From positions 186,001 to 250,000 of the forward strand of contig CP087972.1 of assembly GCA_024426085.1 (NCBI GenBank): a stretch of DNA of 64,000 bases, in the 5' to 3' direction. Made by a program: the position numbers and the translations under genes. The DNA is from Rhizobium sp. RCAM05350 (GTDB taxonomy: Bacteria > Pseudomonadota > Alphaproteobacteria > Rhizobiales > Rhizobiaceae). Below the pieces are notes generated by a model. The model saw only the letters and a program-made list of their open reading frames with translations, ran no database searches and was not told where the DNA came from. This document shows, one piece after another, positions 1 to 9,304 of this stretch (the stretch's first letter is position 1; every line of letters starts with the position of its first letter).

Positions 1-118
1 CCTGCAGCAAGCTTGGCCATTCGGCTTTGTCCTGCGCAATTGCCGGGGTGAACTTCGCCGTCGTGGCGACGAGTGCCACCAACGCAGCAGAGCGAAGCAG
101 ATCGCGTTTCGTAAGCAT
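1..118 (-). CDS. N-terminus of an exported protein (cut by the window edge)
   Basis: The reading frame runs off the left edge, so only about 39 residues are visible. It starts at ATG 118 with AGGAAG a few bases upstream. The N-terminus has a Lys-Arg pair, a hydrophobic stretch and an AIA-Q cleavage-like site, so the protein is probably exported, possibly through Tat-like or Sec signals. The mature domain lies outside the window and cannot be named. Confidence 0.6.
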   Translation of the reverse strand, partial: MLTKRDLLRSAALVALVATTAKFTPAIAQDKAEWPSLLQ

Positions 119-265
119 TTGAACTTCCTTTCGGTTCGCAGCGTGCGGTCAAGCATGCTTGGGTAGCAGGAGAAGGTTATGCGACTGCGGACATCGATCA
201 GGCTGCGCCGATCGAGTTCAGGTTAAGAGAATGCGGCGTGGATGTTTATTCGCGGTCCTTTGCGC

Positions 266-1095
266 CTACTTCGGAAACAGGAATGTCAGACCGAGCCGGA
301 CGCCAAGCCCTTCGGGGCCGTTGTCCGGAGCCGCCGCCCAGTATCGAAGTCCGGCCATCAGGCTGATCGGCTGTTCGTTCACCTTCACCAGCTTGGAGAC
401 GGTCAGATTGATGGGCACCGACCATTCATTCGCCTTCCAGTCGTATGTGGATTCCGTGTTCAGCGCAACGTCCATGCGGTCGGTGTTGTGTAAGAGAGAA
501 AGGGCTGCATGAACGTGTTGCTGATGTCGTTGCGATCCTCATTGCCCGCGAACGACCAGATATGGTTGGCCAGCACGCCATAGGTCCAGGGGCCGTCCTG
601 TTTCAGCGCGACGATGGTCGGTCCGGCGCCCCATTTCTCGCCACCAAGCAGATCGTCGGTCGCGGTCGGGATCAGGAAGACAGGTCCCGCGCCCCAGATG
701 AGGCCGCCATCAGTCGGCTTGGAAGGCGACAGGAAAAAGCTTTGCACGACGTCACCGAGGCCGAACTGTGATCCGGAGGGGCCGGCGATGTCGTCCTGAT
801 AGGTCACGGGCAGGATCGTGCGGGAGATCAGGTTCCAGTCGGCATTCAGCGAGATCGGGATCACGGGCTGGATGTTCAGCGTCGTCTTGTCGCCATCGAG
901 CGGGCCATAGCCGTGGTCATAGTTCAACTGGAAGGGGACGCTGATGAGCGAGGCGATGGGATTCGAAAGCTTCTTGGCGAGATCAACGCTGGAATCCTGG
1001 CCGTAGGCGGTCGACCCCATGCCCAGCATCGCTGAGGCCACGAGCGTCAGGGATGTCCTTCGCAGCGGAATGCGGGTCGATGCGTTCGTGGTCAT
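266..1095 (-). pseudogene. outer-membrane transporter-like protein (phenol MetA/transporter family), frameshifted
   Basis: This encodes an outer-membrane beta-barrel type protein of the family annotated as transporter or phenol-degradation MetA-like. A signal peptide ending AYG-Q is followed by alternating strand-like sequence with typical motifs such as VPFQLNYDHGYG and WGAGPTIVALKQ. I chose ATG 1095 because GGAGAA lies just upstream; an upstream in-frame start at 1149 is less likely. Near position 475 the frame is lost. Restoring one C in TTGCG rejoins the C-terminal strands, which end in LTFLFPK. Palindrome site A lies 96 bp upstream. The family is clear, the substrate is unknown, and the gene is intact except for this indel. 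Confidence 0.7.
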
Positions 1096-1191
1096 TGCGC
1101 TGTTTCTCCGTATGATGCCGGTGCTGGCGGTGAGCCAGACTGGGATCACCTCATGCGCCGGGAGAGTGACGGATTCGGCCGGAAAAGGAAC

Positions 1192-1210
1192 GTATGTTAC
1201 TGTAGCATAC
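1192..1210 (-). promoter_or_regulatory. palindrome site A (GTATGYTAC-N-GTARCATAC type)
   Basis: The 19-bp sequence GTATGTTACTGTAGCATAC is an imperfect palindrome. Read towards the downstream minus-strand gene it ends in GTAACATAC, the core shared by four other sites in the first 9 kb. It lies 96 bp before the ATG of the outer-membrane protein gene and just after the end of the TolB/TPR gene. A regulator binding site is inferred from repetition and position. Confidence 0.65.
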
Positions 1211-1215
1211 GGCGT

Positions 1216-3016
1216 TCACGGGCCGTCTGAGGCATCGGAAATCCTGAACTCAGCTTCGACATCCGTCACACTTGGCACTGGCAACCCGCCTCGTCGAAGC
1301 GCCGCGATTATGCGCATGCTGTCCTTCGGCGGCAGGTTTCTCTTCCGGTTCTCGGCCACGATGTTGGGAAAATAGTCGGGGCGCATTTTCATGAACACCT
1401 CGCCCTCGCGCTTTGCCTCTGCAAGCAGCCCGGCCTCGGAGTAGATAACCGCCGCAACGCCGTGGAAGAGCGGAAATTTCTTCAGGTCGGCTTTGCGGAT
1501 CAGCCGCACCGCCTTGTCGTGATCCTGGAGCATGCAGGCGATCAGGGCACGCGTCCCGAAGTAATACCCGGCTCCGCCAGGATTGAGCTTGATCGCACGA
1601 TCCAGCAGTTCCGCGCCACGCTCCCATTGTCCCGAGAACGCGACGCGTTCCTGAGCTCTGCCGAGGAACTCCGTGTCGTTCGGGTTGGCGGCGAGCGCCT
1701 CCTCGCCGACCTCGAACGCCTCCTTCGTCTCGTTGTTGAAGAACAGAGCCGTCATCAGCGCCTGCAGGGCGCGCGTTGCCAGGTTCCAGCGAGACCGCCC
1801 GGCGCGCCGAACCGAGCGCGCGCTCCATCGTGGGACCCTTGTCACTCTGCGGATTGAACTCGAACCGGCCCTCGTCGAGATGGATGATCGAGAGCATCGA
1901 CCAAGCCGTCGCGTAGGCCGGGAAACGCGCCACCGCGCTGCAGACAATCGCGCGCGATCAGATGCGCTTCCGGATTCAGCTCCTCGCGGTAGGCGTAGAA
2001 GCGCAGCGTGCAATCATGGACGCCCACATCGTCCGGCGGCGGGTTGGCCGCCATTGATTTCAAGGGATGATACCGTAAGGCTGGGCGATGGCCGTTGCCA
2101 CCTTGCTGGCGACATCGGACTGGATGGTGAGGAGTTCGTGCGTGTCCAGATCCTGGTCGTAATCCTGCGACCACAGGATGGAACCGTTCGAAGTGTTGAC
2201 GAGGCGCACGGTCACGCGGACTTTGTCGCCTGCAACGCGGACTCCGCCCGCGAGAAGGTAGTGCGCGCCCAGTCCGTCGCGAACCTGCAATGCCTCGACA
2301 CCGGGAGGCAGTGCTTTCGATGTCTCGCGGCCGAAGACCGTGATCTCCTTGAAGCGGGGAAGGGCAGTGAGAAGCTCCTCCGTCAGCCCGGCGGCATAGC
2401 GCGCAGCCTGCGGGCCATCGCCCAGGTCCGCGAAGGGCGCGATCACGAGCGTCGGCTCGTCCGGAACCTGCCCAACGGACCGACCGGTGGCTGGCCCCGT
2501 TAGAACGCCCGCGTAATAGCCAAGCCCCGCGCAGACGAATGCCACGAACATGGCCAGCACGGGCCAGCCGAGACGCCGCCACCCGAAGGCCCCGCGTCCA
2601 GGAACGTCTTCGTTCGGCTCATCGCCGGTCGCTTCTATCGGCGTGTCATTCCATGTAAAGGTCGGCACGTAGCCGCCCTTGGGGATGTCAATGCGGATCG
2701 GATCGTGCTGGCCGGCAATGAGATAGTAGCGTTCGATGACCCTACGCAAACGTCCGGCCTCGATCCGCACGACCGGATCGTCCTGAGAGAAGCCCGCGCT
2801 ACGGTTGAACACTTCGATGGCGACCGAATACGCCTTGAGACGGTGCGCCCGACCTGCAAGCGCTTCCTCGGTGACATATTTCAAGAAGGCAGCGCCCCGT
2901 CCACCGCTCGGAAACTCGCGGCTGGAAAGAATCCGCTCAAGCTGCGCCCTGACCTCCTCTTGGGTCGGACAGGCGCGCTCTGCCCGCTCATCCGGCGACG
3001 AAACCGAGGTCTGCAT
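1216..3016 (-). pseudogene. membrane-anchored TolB-like/TPR regulator protein, multiply frameshifted
   Basis: The N-terminal part (about 130 residues) is the module common in rhizobial TolB/TPR and cyclase-like regulators, with motifs RLKAYSVAIEVF, VRIEAGRLRR and IDIPKGGYVP. It is followed by a single transmembrane helix (about residues 175-195) and a TolB-like domain (LVIAPFADLGD to LWSQDYDQDLD). A C-terminal TPR-rich part is spread over other frames (2013-1216), so at least three indels interrupt the gene, near 2060, 1935 and 1790. I chose ATG 3016 because GAGGAG lies 6 bases upstream; GTG 3037 is the alternative. CadC-like signalling across the membrane is an inference. It adjoins the genes that share the repeated palindrome. 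Confidence 0.6.
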
Positions 3017-3186
3017 TGCATTCTCCTCACCCGTCACAAGATACGCGTGACAGTTGCCGCTTGTATTGAAATCCCCGGATGCAACCTACCTTCCGAAGAG
3101 CATTTCGTCCACACTTGAACGATGCTTTTCACAGCCGGGAAGTGTGGTTGTTGCCGGGGCAGAACTTGCCGCGTGAACGAGGGCAA

Positions 3187-3946
3187 CTATCGAGAGGCAA
3201 TGTGTTCAAGCGTTGCCCGTAGCGGTCCGTCCGAGACATGGATGACGCCGAGATACGGATGCGCCATGTCGATGACGAGGAAGATCGCTGCTGCGACTGA
3301 CAGCGAACACACCATCATGACGCCGATCACGGTCGGATTGGCCGGAGCCTGGAGCCCGAAGGTCAGGAACAGCCACGCGAGCCAGAAGACGAGGATGACG
3401 AGAAACGCGGTCGGCAACCCTTCCGAACTGTTTTCGACGAGCATCCAGTGGGCTTCGGCCAGAAGGCCGCTGACCTCGAGCGCGAGACTGAAGCAGACGC
3501 TGGGACTGGGTCACAGGAACAAGGTCACGAAGTTCGCTCTGTACAGGTTCGATCCCTTGGTTCTCGTCATACGGTTTGACATCCGCCCGCTCGGCTTCTG
3601 TCCCCCATCCCTGAACCAGTCTGTTCTCGACCAGGCGATGGAGCCGATTGCGCGCCTCGGCCGTCTCCGGACCATAATGCGCCATCACCCTGTCAAGCAA
3701 CAGCAAGCGGGCAACGGAGGTCCGCAGTTCGGCTTCGGCGTTGTTGTAGACGGTGTTTGCCGAGGCGATCAGCAGGCCGAGGGCAAGAGCAGACAACGTG
3801 CCGACGACCGCCGTCGATAGGCGGATCACGTCCTTGGATTCCGAATCCAGATGATGGGCTGGCAGTCGATTACGGACGAGGATGCCAATCACCGACGCGC
3901 CGAACAGACACAGGAAGACAAGTGTGCCAATGAAGATCGAACTCAA
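3187..3946 (-). pseudogene. DUF4239 (bestrophin-like) membrane protein, frameshifted
   Basis: An N-terminal transmembrane helix is followed by the family hallmark HLDSESKDVIRLSTAVVGT and a second hydrophobic stretch. The frame is lost near 3500. The C-terminal half, with two or three more membrane helices (FLVILVFWLAWLFLTFGL region), continues in another frame to a stop at 3187. The start lies 13 bp after the stop of the upstream hydrolase gene, so the two are probably co-transcribed. The function of this family is not established. Confidence 0.65.
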
Positions 3947-3959
3947 GCTATCCTACCTT

Positions 3960-5255
3960 CTATCGCTGCTTCCGGCACGCCGGGTCGGTCGGCATCGTCG
4001 CGCAGTTCTTGACCGCGATTTTCTGCCTTCCGCTGACTTGTCCTGTCAGGCCGCCGACATGATTGGCGTAGTTGCCGCGCGTATCCGCGTCGAGTACGGC
4101 GACCGGAGCCATAAGAACCAGTCCGGCTGCGCTGCCGGCCGCCGCCGCCACATTCGTCGTCCCCGCAAGGATCGTGTCGCCAAGGCCGACCCGGCTGTCC
4201 GTCAGCGTCTGCCCTTCGGATAGCCGCGCGCCGATGAGCTGGACGACTTCTGGCGATTCCACGAACTTGCTGTGGTTGAGATCGTCGCTGACCTTGATCT
4301 TCGTCAGGTCGATCACCGAAATCTTGTAGTCGGCAAGTTCGGCCTTGTACGGAGCGGTTTCCGGATCGATCGAGCCCAGGCGCGGAATGTTGCCCCAGAC
4401 CCGGCGCGAGAAAGCGAGCGCCTTGTCGTCACGCGAGACGAACAGCGTGAACTGAGGGTGCGGCTCGCCCATGTCCTCGATCTGCGAACGGAAGACATCG
4501 ACATCGACGTCGGGAGCGGCCAGCATGACGTTCTTGAACTTCGCCGGAAGACCGTCGTTGCGGATCGCCATCTGCCGGAGCGCTTCCAGCGCCAGCCAGT
4601 TGCCCATCGAGTGGGCCAGCACGTTGACTTCCTTCACCTCTCCGTCTTTCGCCAGATATTGGAACAGTGTTTCAAGCGCGTTGCGGGTGTAGTTGGTGCT
4701 TTCGCGGTCATAGCCGTAGGCCAGCAGGCTGCCGCGCGATGGCCAGGTCACAAGGATCGGCGTGCTGCGGACATTGGAATCGTGGACGATCTGGGCGAAG
4801 CGGTAGACGCTGTCTTCAAAGCGGTTGTTGAAGCCGTGGATAAAGACCAGGACGCTGTGGTCGGGGTTCCTTCTAACCGAGGCGTTCAGCCAGCCTTTCG
4901 CGCCATCGAGACTGAGTTCGTCGGCCTTCAGCGTAGCGAAGTCGGTTTCCGGATTTGAAGGCAGTTTCTTTGGCCAGGCGACGTCGCCCTCCTTGCGGAC
5001 CTTGGGCAGTGAAACTCTCATCTCCGCGAAGGACGGCGTCCGGGCGCGCTCGCCCGTAAACATCTCGCCGGGAACAGTTGATCGGGCGCGTGTGGTCGCG
5101 ACCAGCATGTCGACGCGGCTGGTCTCCGGCACGGTGTCCGCAACGGGGGTCAGCACGTCTTTCGGGTGTCCGCCGCAACCAGCGAGCACGACCAGCGCAA
5201 GGCATGGAAGAAGTCGCCGGATACGACCAGCAGTCAACGAGTTAAACAAGCGCAA
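3960..5255 (-). CDS. alpha/beta hydrolase lipoprotein (DUF900 family)
   Basis: This is an intact 431-residue protein. A lipoprotein signal with lipobox LAGC (about residues 23-26) puts it at the envelope. The DUF900-type alpha/beta hydrolase core shows FIHGFNN, the nucleophile elbow AHSMGN, an acidic region APDVDVD and a late LNHSKF that can supply the catalytic His. The substrate is unknown; relatives are annotated as esterase or lipase-like. It is the first gene of a pair with the DUF4239 gene. The alanine/glycine-rich C-terminal segment is hydrophobic and may add a membrane contact. Confidence 0.8.
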   Translation of the reverse strand: MRLFNSLTAGRIRRLLPCLALVVLAGCGGHPKDVLTPVADTVPETSRVDMLVATTRARSTVPGEMFTGERARTPSFAEMRVSLPKVRKEGDVAWPKKLPSNPETDFATLKADELSLDGAKGWLNASVRRNPDHSVLVFIHGFNNRFEDSVYRFAQIVHDSNVRSTPILVTWPSRGSLLAYGYDRESTNYTRNALETLFQYLAKDGEVKEVNVLAHSMGNWLALEALRQMAIRNDGLPAKFKNVMLAAPDVDVDVFRSQIEDMGEPHPQFTLFVSRDDKALAFSRRVWGNIPRLGSIDPETAPYKAELADYKISVIDLTKIKVSDDLNHSKFVESPEVVQLIGARLSEGQTLTDSRVGLGDTILAGTTNVAAAAGSAAGLVLMAPVAVLDADTRGNYANHVGGLTGQVSGRQKIAVKNCATMPTDPACRKQR

Positions 5256-5464
5256 ACCATCCCCCTAAGCATTCCGACATCGATGCGCGGTCACACGCCC
5301 CGAAGGCAGACAGTAGCTTGTCAATGCGACAGACACTTGTGCAGTTCGCGTGACATGTTCCGTCGCCACAGGAGGCGAGGACCTTCTCAATCAGACAAAA
5401 CTTCCGTGGTGCTCCTAGCCAAGACGACACGAGCCATTGTCCTCAATGCCGATTTCATAGCACG

Positions 5465-5848
5465 TTATCGCGGACAGACATCCCAGAAACCCGTCTTCTT
5501 GGTGCTGTCGGTATAATACCAGCACATGCCGGACTGCGGTGGCGTGCCGGCGACCGAGGCCGCCGCCGCGCCTGCGATGAAGCCGATGGCAGCTCCCGCC
5601 GCAATCGCACCGCCAGCGGGCCAATAGCGGCGAGGGTTCACGACGACGACGCCCCGCATGACGGGCGGGCGACGGACTGCGACAGCTCCGCGGCTGCCGA
5701 CGGCTGCACATCCTCTCGCTCCGCAGCCAGCCACCGCACGGCGGGCTTCTGCCGGGGTCGGAGCGAGCATTGGTGCGGCCACCATCATCAGGAGGGCCGT
5801 GGCCGTCATGAGTTTCTGAAAGTGCTTATTGAGCTTATTGAGCTTCAT
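5465..5848 (-). CDS. small exported glycine-zipper protein
   Basis: This 127-residue protein has a long N-terminal signal peptide ending near PAEA. The middle is Ala/Gly/Arg-rich, followed by a glycine-zipper stretch (GGAIAAGAAIGFIAGAAAA) and a short Cys/Trp/Tyr tail (MCWYYTDSTKKTGFWDVCPR). The start at 5848 is supported by AGGACGG upstream. Site B lies 91 bp upstream. The layout suggests an outer-membrane-associated or surface structural protein, but no function is known. It resembles the plan of the protein at 9896-10597. Confidence 0.65.
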   Translation of the reverse strand: MKLNKLNKHFQKLMTATALLMMVAAPMLAPTPAEARRAVAGCGARGCAAVGSRGAVAVRRPPVMRGVVVVNPRRYWPAGGAIAAGAAIGFIAGAAAASVAGTPPQSGMCWYYTDSTKKTGFWDVCPR

Positions 5849-5939
5849 GAGTTCCGTCCTGGTTGAGGGCGTAGGGGAAAACTTCACCTGGCGAATTCTT
5901 GACAAGGCGCACCATGCCTCAATCGTCGCGATTTCCTCA

Positions 5940-5958
5940 GTATGTTACTGTAGGTTAC
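5940..5958 (-). promoter_or_regulatory. palindrome site B
   Basis: GTATGTTACTGTAGGTTAC on the plus strand reads towards the minus-strand gene as GTAACCTACAGTAACATAC. It shares the oriented core GTAACATAC with the other four sites and sits 91 bp before ATG 5848. It overlaps the last codons of the DUF4105 gene. Confidence 0.65.
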
Positions 5959-6972
5959 GGCGTAGCGACGGCGGCCGGGGAGGGCACGCCGAGACGGATT
6001 GCTTTCGAGAAGTCGGGCGACAATCCGTCCGCTCGCGCCCGCGCGTCGATTTTGGAAATCTCTCGCAACCGGGCAAGCGGCATCGACGTGTCGATGGCTC
6101 CCCGGTCGTAGGCGTAATCGGGAAGATAACCGTTGACGATCAGCCGCCAGTCGAACGGCACCTTGTCTCCGGCGACACGCATCAGCTTGGCGACGGTCGT
6201 CGTGCAGTTGGTCGTGATCGAGTTGTAGAACTGCGGAGTCTGGGCGAGGGCGTTGGCCTCGGCGACGTATTCCGAGCAGCAGCTTGCGTGCCTGCTCCGG
6301 ACTGGCTCTCAGCCGATAGATCTGGACGTCCTCGCCACGCACGTTGGAGCGCACGCCGACAACGTCGCGTTCGTCTGCGGCAAGGACCACCAGTGGGTCG
6401 TTCTTGAAGAGATCGGCAAGGGGAGAAAACGCGCCACCGACCTTGTGGCGTACCTCGATCGACCAGGCCAGTTGCTCGCCGCCTTCGAAGCCGAAGCTGA
6501 AGATGACATGGGCGATCTTCGGACCCGCCCAGTATGACATGAACAGATCGACAGTCTTCACCTTGCTCACATCGTAGGTTCGTGTCGTCCAGCGCTCCGT
6601 GAAGTCGGAATTGCTTCGCCACCCGAAGTCCCGGACATCAGTCAAGGTCAGCGAATTTCCAGCGATACTACCAGTGACCTGCCGGGCGACATCTGGTGCC
6701 CACGCAGCGTTCGCTTCCGGCTTGATCGAGCTCCACCAGAAGAGGACCAGGGCGAAGACGACCGCGAACGAAAGGATGGCTCTCATGCGCAACCGGCTGG
6801 CAAGCGCCGCTACGGTGAAGAGCCCGAAGACGAGGAAGACGCCAGCGGCAATTGCCCGTCCGGCATCAGGCAGGGGCAGGCGATACCAGAGGGCCAGGGA
6901 ACACCAGGCTGTCAAAGCCGCCACGATCAGGGCGACCGCGAAGATGAGGATGATCGCCATCAGTCGAGGCAT
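5955..6972 (-). pseudogene. DUF4105 (Lnb N-terminal-like periplasmic domain) protein, frameshifted
   Basis: Two or three N-terminal membrane helices (residues about 1-85) precede a periplasmic DUF4105 domain. Visible motifs are the early block with VDLFMSYWAG and VIFSFGF, then SIEVRHKVG, and a late TTNCTTTVAKLM holding the cysteine expected to be catalytic in this papain-like fold. One extra base near 6272 (in CTCGGAAT) breaks the frame; removing it joins the two halves exactly. The start at 6972 has AAGGAA upstream. Members are related to lipoprotein N-acyltransferase Lnb, but that activity is only an inference here. Confidence 0.7.
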
Positions 6973-7024
6973 GTTATTCCTTTTCTGTAGCCGCTGCAGT
7001 GCCGCGGTGATGCGGAGATCGCGT

Positions 7025-7291
7025 TCAACGGGCGACAGGGAATGGCACGACCTTGGCAAGATCCAGCATGATGTGGATTTCCTTGCCGAGGCCATCCATG
7101 AGTTCGAGCGCCTCGGCGTAACGTTCGTCTCGCTCCGGAGCCGTAGACGACTCCCAGTCCCGCACGAGATGGTCCGCGATGGAAAAGTCGTTGCACAGTT
7201 CCCGGAAGCTTTCATTGCGGGAGGCAAGCGCGTCGATCTCCAGAGCCAGCTCGGGAAACCTGCGCTTGGCGAACTCCGTGTCGTATTCCAT
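7025..7291 (-). CDS. small cytoplasmic protein, unknown function
   Basis: The protein is 88 residues, acidic and predicted helical, with no signal peptide (begins MEYDTEFAKRRFPELALEID). The start at 7291 has GGGAGG upstream. It ends about 50 bp before the DUF4105 start, so the two probably form one unit. Site C lies 88 bp upstream and could serve this gene as well as the divergent DUF2147 gene. I do not recognise the family. Confidence 0.55.
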   Translation of the reverse strand: MEYDTEFAKRRFPELALEIDALASRNESFRELCNDFSIADHLVRDWESSTAPERDERYAEALELMDGLGKEIHIMLDLAKVVPFPVAR

Positions 7292-7379
7292 TCCATCGCC
7301 TCCCGGACAGGCGAAGTGAGGGGTTCCCGGACATCCGCGCAGTCGTCATGAACATGACACAGAATCCGGCCTGCACCAT

Positions 7380-7398
7380 GTAGGTTACAGTAACATAC
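7380..7398 (+). promoter_or_regulatory. palindrome site C (between divergent genes)
   Basis: GTAGGTTACAGTAACATAC is 84 bp before the DUF2147 start (7483, plus) and 88 bp before the small gene starting at 7291 (minus). The GTAACATAC core points to the plus-strand gene. It is the only one of the five sites that lies between two divergent starts. Confidence 0.65.
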
Positions 7399-7482
7399 GG
7401 CGAGTTTCTTGCGGTCGGCGGCAGATGTGTGGTCCATTCGGACATCGGTCCGTTGGTGGGCCAGCCATGCGAGGACGTTGCC

Positions 7483-7821
7483 GTGAAACCCATCCTGATC
7501 TCCGCCATAGCGCTTCTGATGTCGACCGGACTGGCAAGCGCAGCCGACCCGATCCTCGGAAACTGGAAGACGACGCTCGGCGACACCGCCGCGATCGAGC
7601 CGTGCGGCGGCGGCTACTGCATCACGCTGAAGAGCGGCAAGCATGCAGGCGAGAAGATCGGCGCGTTCGAAGGAGGCGGCGGCAGCTATTCTGGCAAGAT
7701 CACAGATCCCGACGCGAAGAAGACCTACAATGGAACCATCAGCGTTTCCGGCGACACGGTCACCCTCAAGGGCTGCGTGATGAAGGTCGTCTGCGAGTCG
7801 CAGAAGTGGTCGCGCCAGTAG
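7483..7821 (+). CDS. DUF2147-like exported protein
   Basis: The protein is 112 residues: a signal peptide (MKPILISAIALLMSTGLASA) and a compact beta-rich domain with ILGNWKTT at the start and KGCVMKVVCESQKW at the end, typical of DUF2147. I chose GTG 7483 because GAGGA precedes it and the signal peptide begins there. It is probably periplasmic. Four cysteines are present, so disulfides are possible. Function unknown. Confidence 0.75.
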   Translation: MKPILISAIALLMSTGLASAADPILGNWKTTLGDTAAIEPCGGGYCITLKSGKHAGEKIGAFEGGGGSYSGKITDPDAKKTYNGTISVSGDTVTLKGCVMKVVCESQKWSRQ

Positions 7822-7832
7822 TCCGCAGACGT

Positions 7833-7851
7833 AGATGATACGGTAACATAC
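7833..7851 (+). promoter_or_regulatory. palindrome site D (half-site conserved)
   Basis: AGATGATACGGTAACATAC keeps the gene-proximal core GTAACATAC, while the distal half is degenerate. It is 84 bp before the outer-membrane protein start at 7936. Confidence 0.55.
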
Positions 7852-7935
7852 GGGCATTTCCGCCAGGATCGGCTATTCTGCGCCGGGAATCAATTCTGGC
7901 AATTGCCGGAGCACGTCAGATCGGGGACTGCTGGC

Positions 7936-8713
7936 ATGATTGAAATGAAAAACGCTTATTGCGGGTTGGCACTGGCTCTCGCAGCTACACCTGCGGTCGC
8001 AGCCGACATGTCGGAACCTCGACCGGTTGTCGTCGAGAGCGGCTGGAAGTATCAGGTCACGCTCGACGGCTGGCTGGCGGGGTTGAATGGCGACATCGGC
8101 GTCCGCGGCCTTCCCGCCGCGTCGGTCGACGTCTCGCCGCTGGACGTGCTCGAGGAGCTCGACGGTGTGTTCGCCGGATCGTTTCAAGCGGTCGGTGATA
8201 GCTGGCTTCTCTATACGGATGTCATGTGGGCCAAGATTTCGACCGACGCCGATGTCGGCCCATTCGGCGGAACCGTTGACTTCGAGCAGACGCAGATCGT
8301 CGCGACAGCGCTTGTCGGCTACGAGCTCCCGGTCAACGTTGAGAACATGCAGCTCTACGCGACGGGCGGCCTTCGCTACCAGCACAACAAGGTGGAACTC
8401 GACATCGATCCCGTGTTCTTCCCGGCGGTCAGTCGCAGCGGTTCGCAAAGCTGGGTCGATCCGATCGTCGGCCTTACCATGCATTATGACATCAACGACA
8501 AATGGTTCGTCGACGTCATGGCCGATGTCGGCGGCTTCGGCGTCGCCTCGGACATCACGCTGCAGGGAACCGCGACGGTCGGCTACAACTGGACGGACAC
8601 GATCGCTTCGTCTTTCGGCTACAAGGCGCTCTATACCGACTACAAGGAAGACGGATTCCCGCTATGACGCCACCCAGCACGGCATCTTCACCCGACTGGC
8701 GGTGAAGTTCTAG
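7936..8713 (+). pseudogene. outer-membrane beta-barrel protein, frameshifted near the C-terminus
   Basis: A signal peptide ending AVA-A is followed by a barrel-like sequence (WLLYTDVMWAKIS, LYATGGLRYQHNKVELD, WTDTIASSFGYKALYTDY). As given it stops at 8667. Deleting one C from the CCC at about 8660 extends the frame to 8713, giving a C-terminus HGIFTRLAVKF with the terminal Phe expected for BAM-assembled barrels. It resembles OmpW-like or porin-family proteins; ligand unknown. Site D lies 84 bp upstream. Confidence 0.7.
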
Positions 8714-8743
8714 CCGAAACGCGGCTGCAGCCCGTTGAACACC

Positions 8744-8774
8744 GTATGCTACGGCCCGTGTAACCGTAACATAC
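8744..8774 (+). promoter_or_regulatory. palindrome site E (two spaced half-sites)
   Basis: GTATGCTACGG (8744-8754) and CCGTAACATAC (8764-8774) are inverted half-sites whose starts are 20 bp apart, close to two helical turns. The second holds the shared GTAACATAC core, 80 bp before the start at 8855. Confidence 0.6.
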
Positions 8775-8854
8775 TTCCCTTTGCGCCCTGAAAGCGCAAC
8801 GGATGTCCGCGGAGAAACGTCTCCGAAGATCAACCGTTCACGATGGGGGTTAGC

Positions 8855-9280
8855 ATGTCGACGAGAACCAGACTGGTAATAGGAGGAGTGCTGGTCGCGT
8901 TCCTCGCAATGACGGGCGCGGCTCGCGCCGACACCATCAGCTTTGCCGATGCGGTGAGCACGCTCGCCACCGATTGTGGAACCGACATCAAGAAGTTCTG
9001 CAAGGGCCTGAATCTCGGAAACGGCCGCATCCAGAACTGCCTCGAGGAACACGCCGGGAAAGTTTCGCCGACCTGCACGGCGACGCTGTCGAGCGTGTCC
9101 GCATCCATCAAGCAACGTCTCGCCGCACAGTCGTCGTTCACCGCGATTTGCAGGCACGACGTCGCCCAGTTTTGCAGCGGCGTAAAAGGCGAGGGCAATG
9201 TCCTCTCCTGCCTGAACAAGGCGAAGCGCGTGAAGGAAGGCCAGTGCGGCCAGGCCATCACAGATGCCGGATGGCGTTGA
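8855..9280 (+). CDS. exported cysteine-rich repeat protein
   Basis: The protein is 141 residues with a signal peptide ending AARA-D. Two Cys-rich repeats follow, each with the pattern CxxDIxxFC...CL...C (first around DCGTDIKKFC, second around ICRHDVAQFC). This is the GLG1/Cys-rich-FGFR-like repeat family of bacterial periplasmic proteins. ATG 8855 is preferred over 8843 because GGGGG precedes it at good spacing. It leads a run of exported-protein genes downstream of site E. Function unknown. Confidence 0.75.
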   Translation: MSTRTRLVIGGVLVAFLAMTGAARADTISFADAVSTLATDCGTDIKKFCKGLNLGNGRIQNCLEEHAGKVSPTCTATLSSVSASIKQRLAAQSSFTAICRHDVAQFCSGVKGEGNVLSCLNKAKRVKEGQCGQAITDAGWR

Positions 9281-9304
9281 ACGATGTTGAAGGGACACAG
9301 GATC

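Noticed and set aside
5884..7857. A long open frame across the DUF4105 gene and the region upstream
   Set aside because: Only the part from 6972 downwards has coding character; the upstream part is antisense to the small gene and DUF2147 gene.
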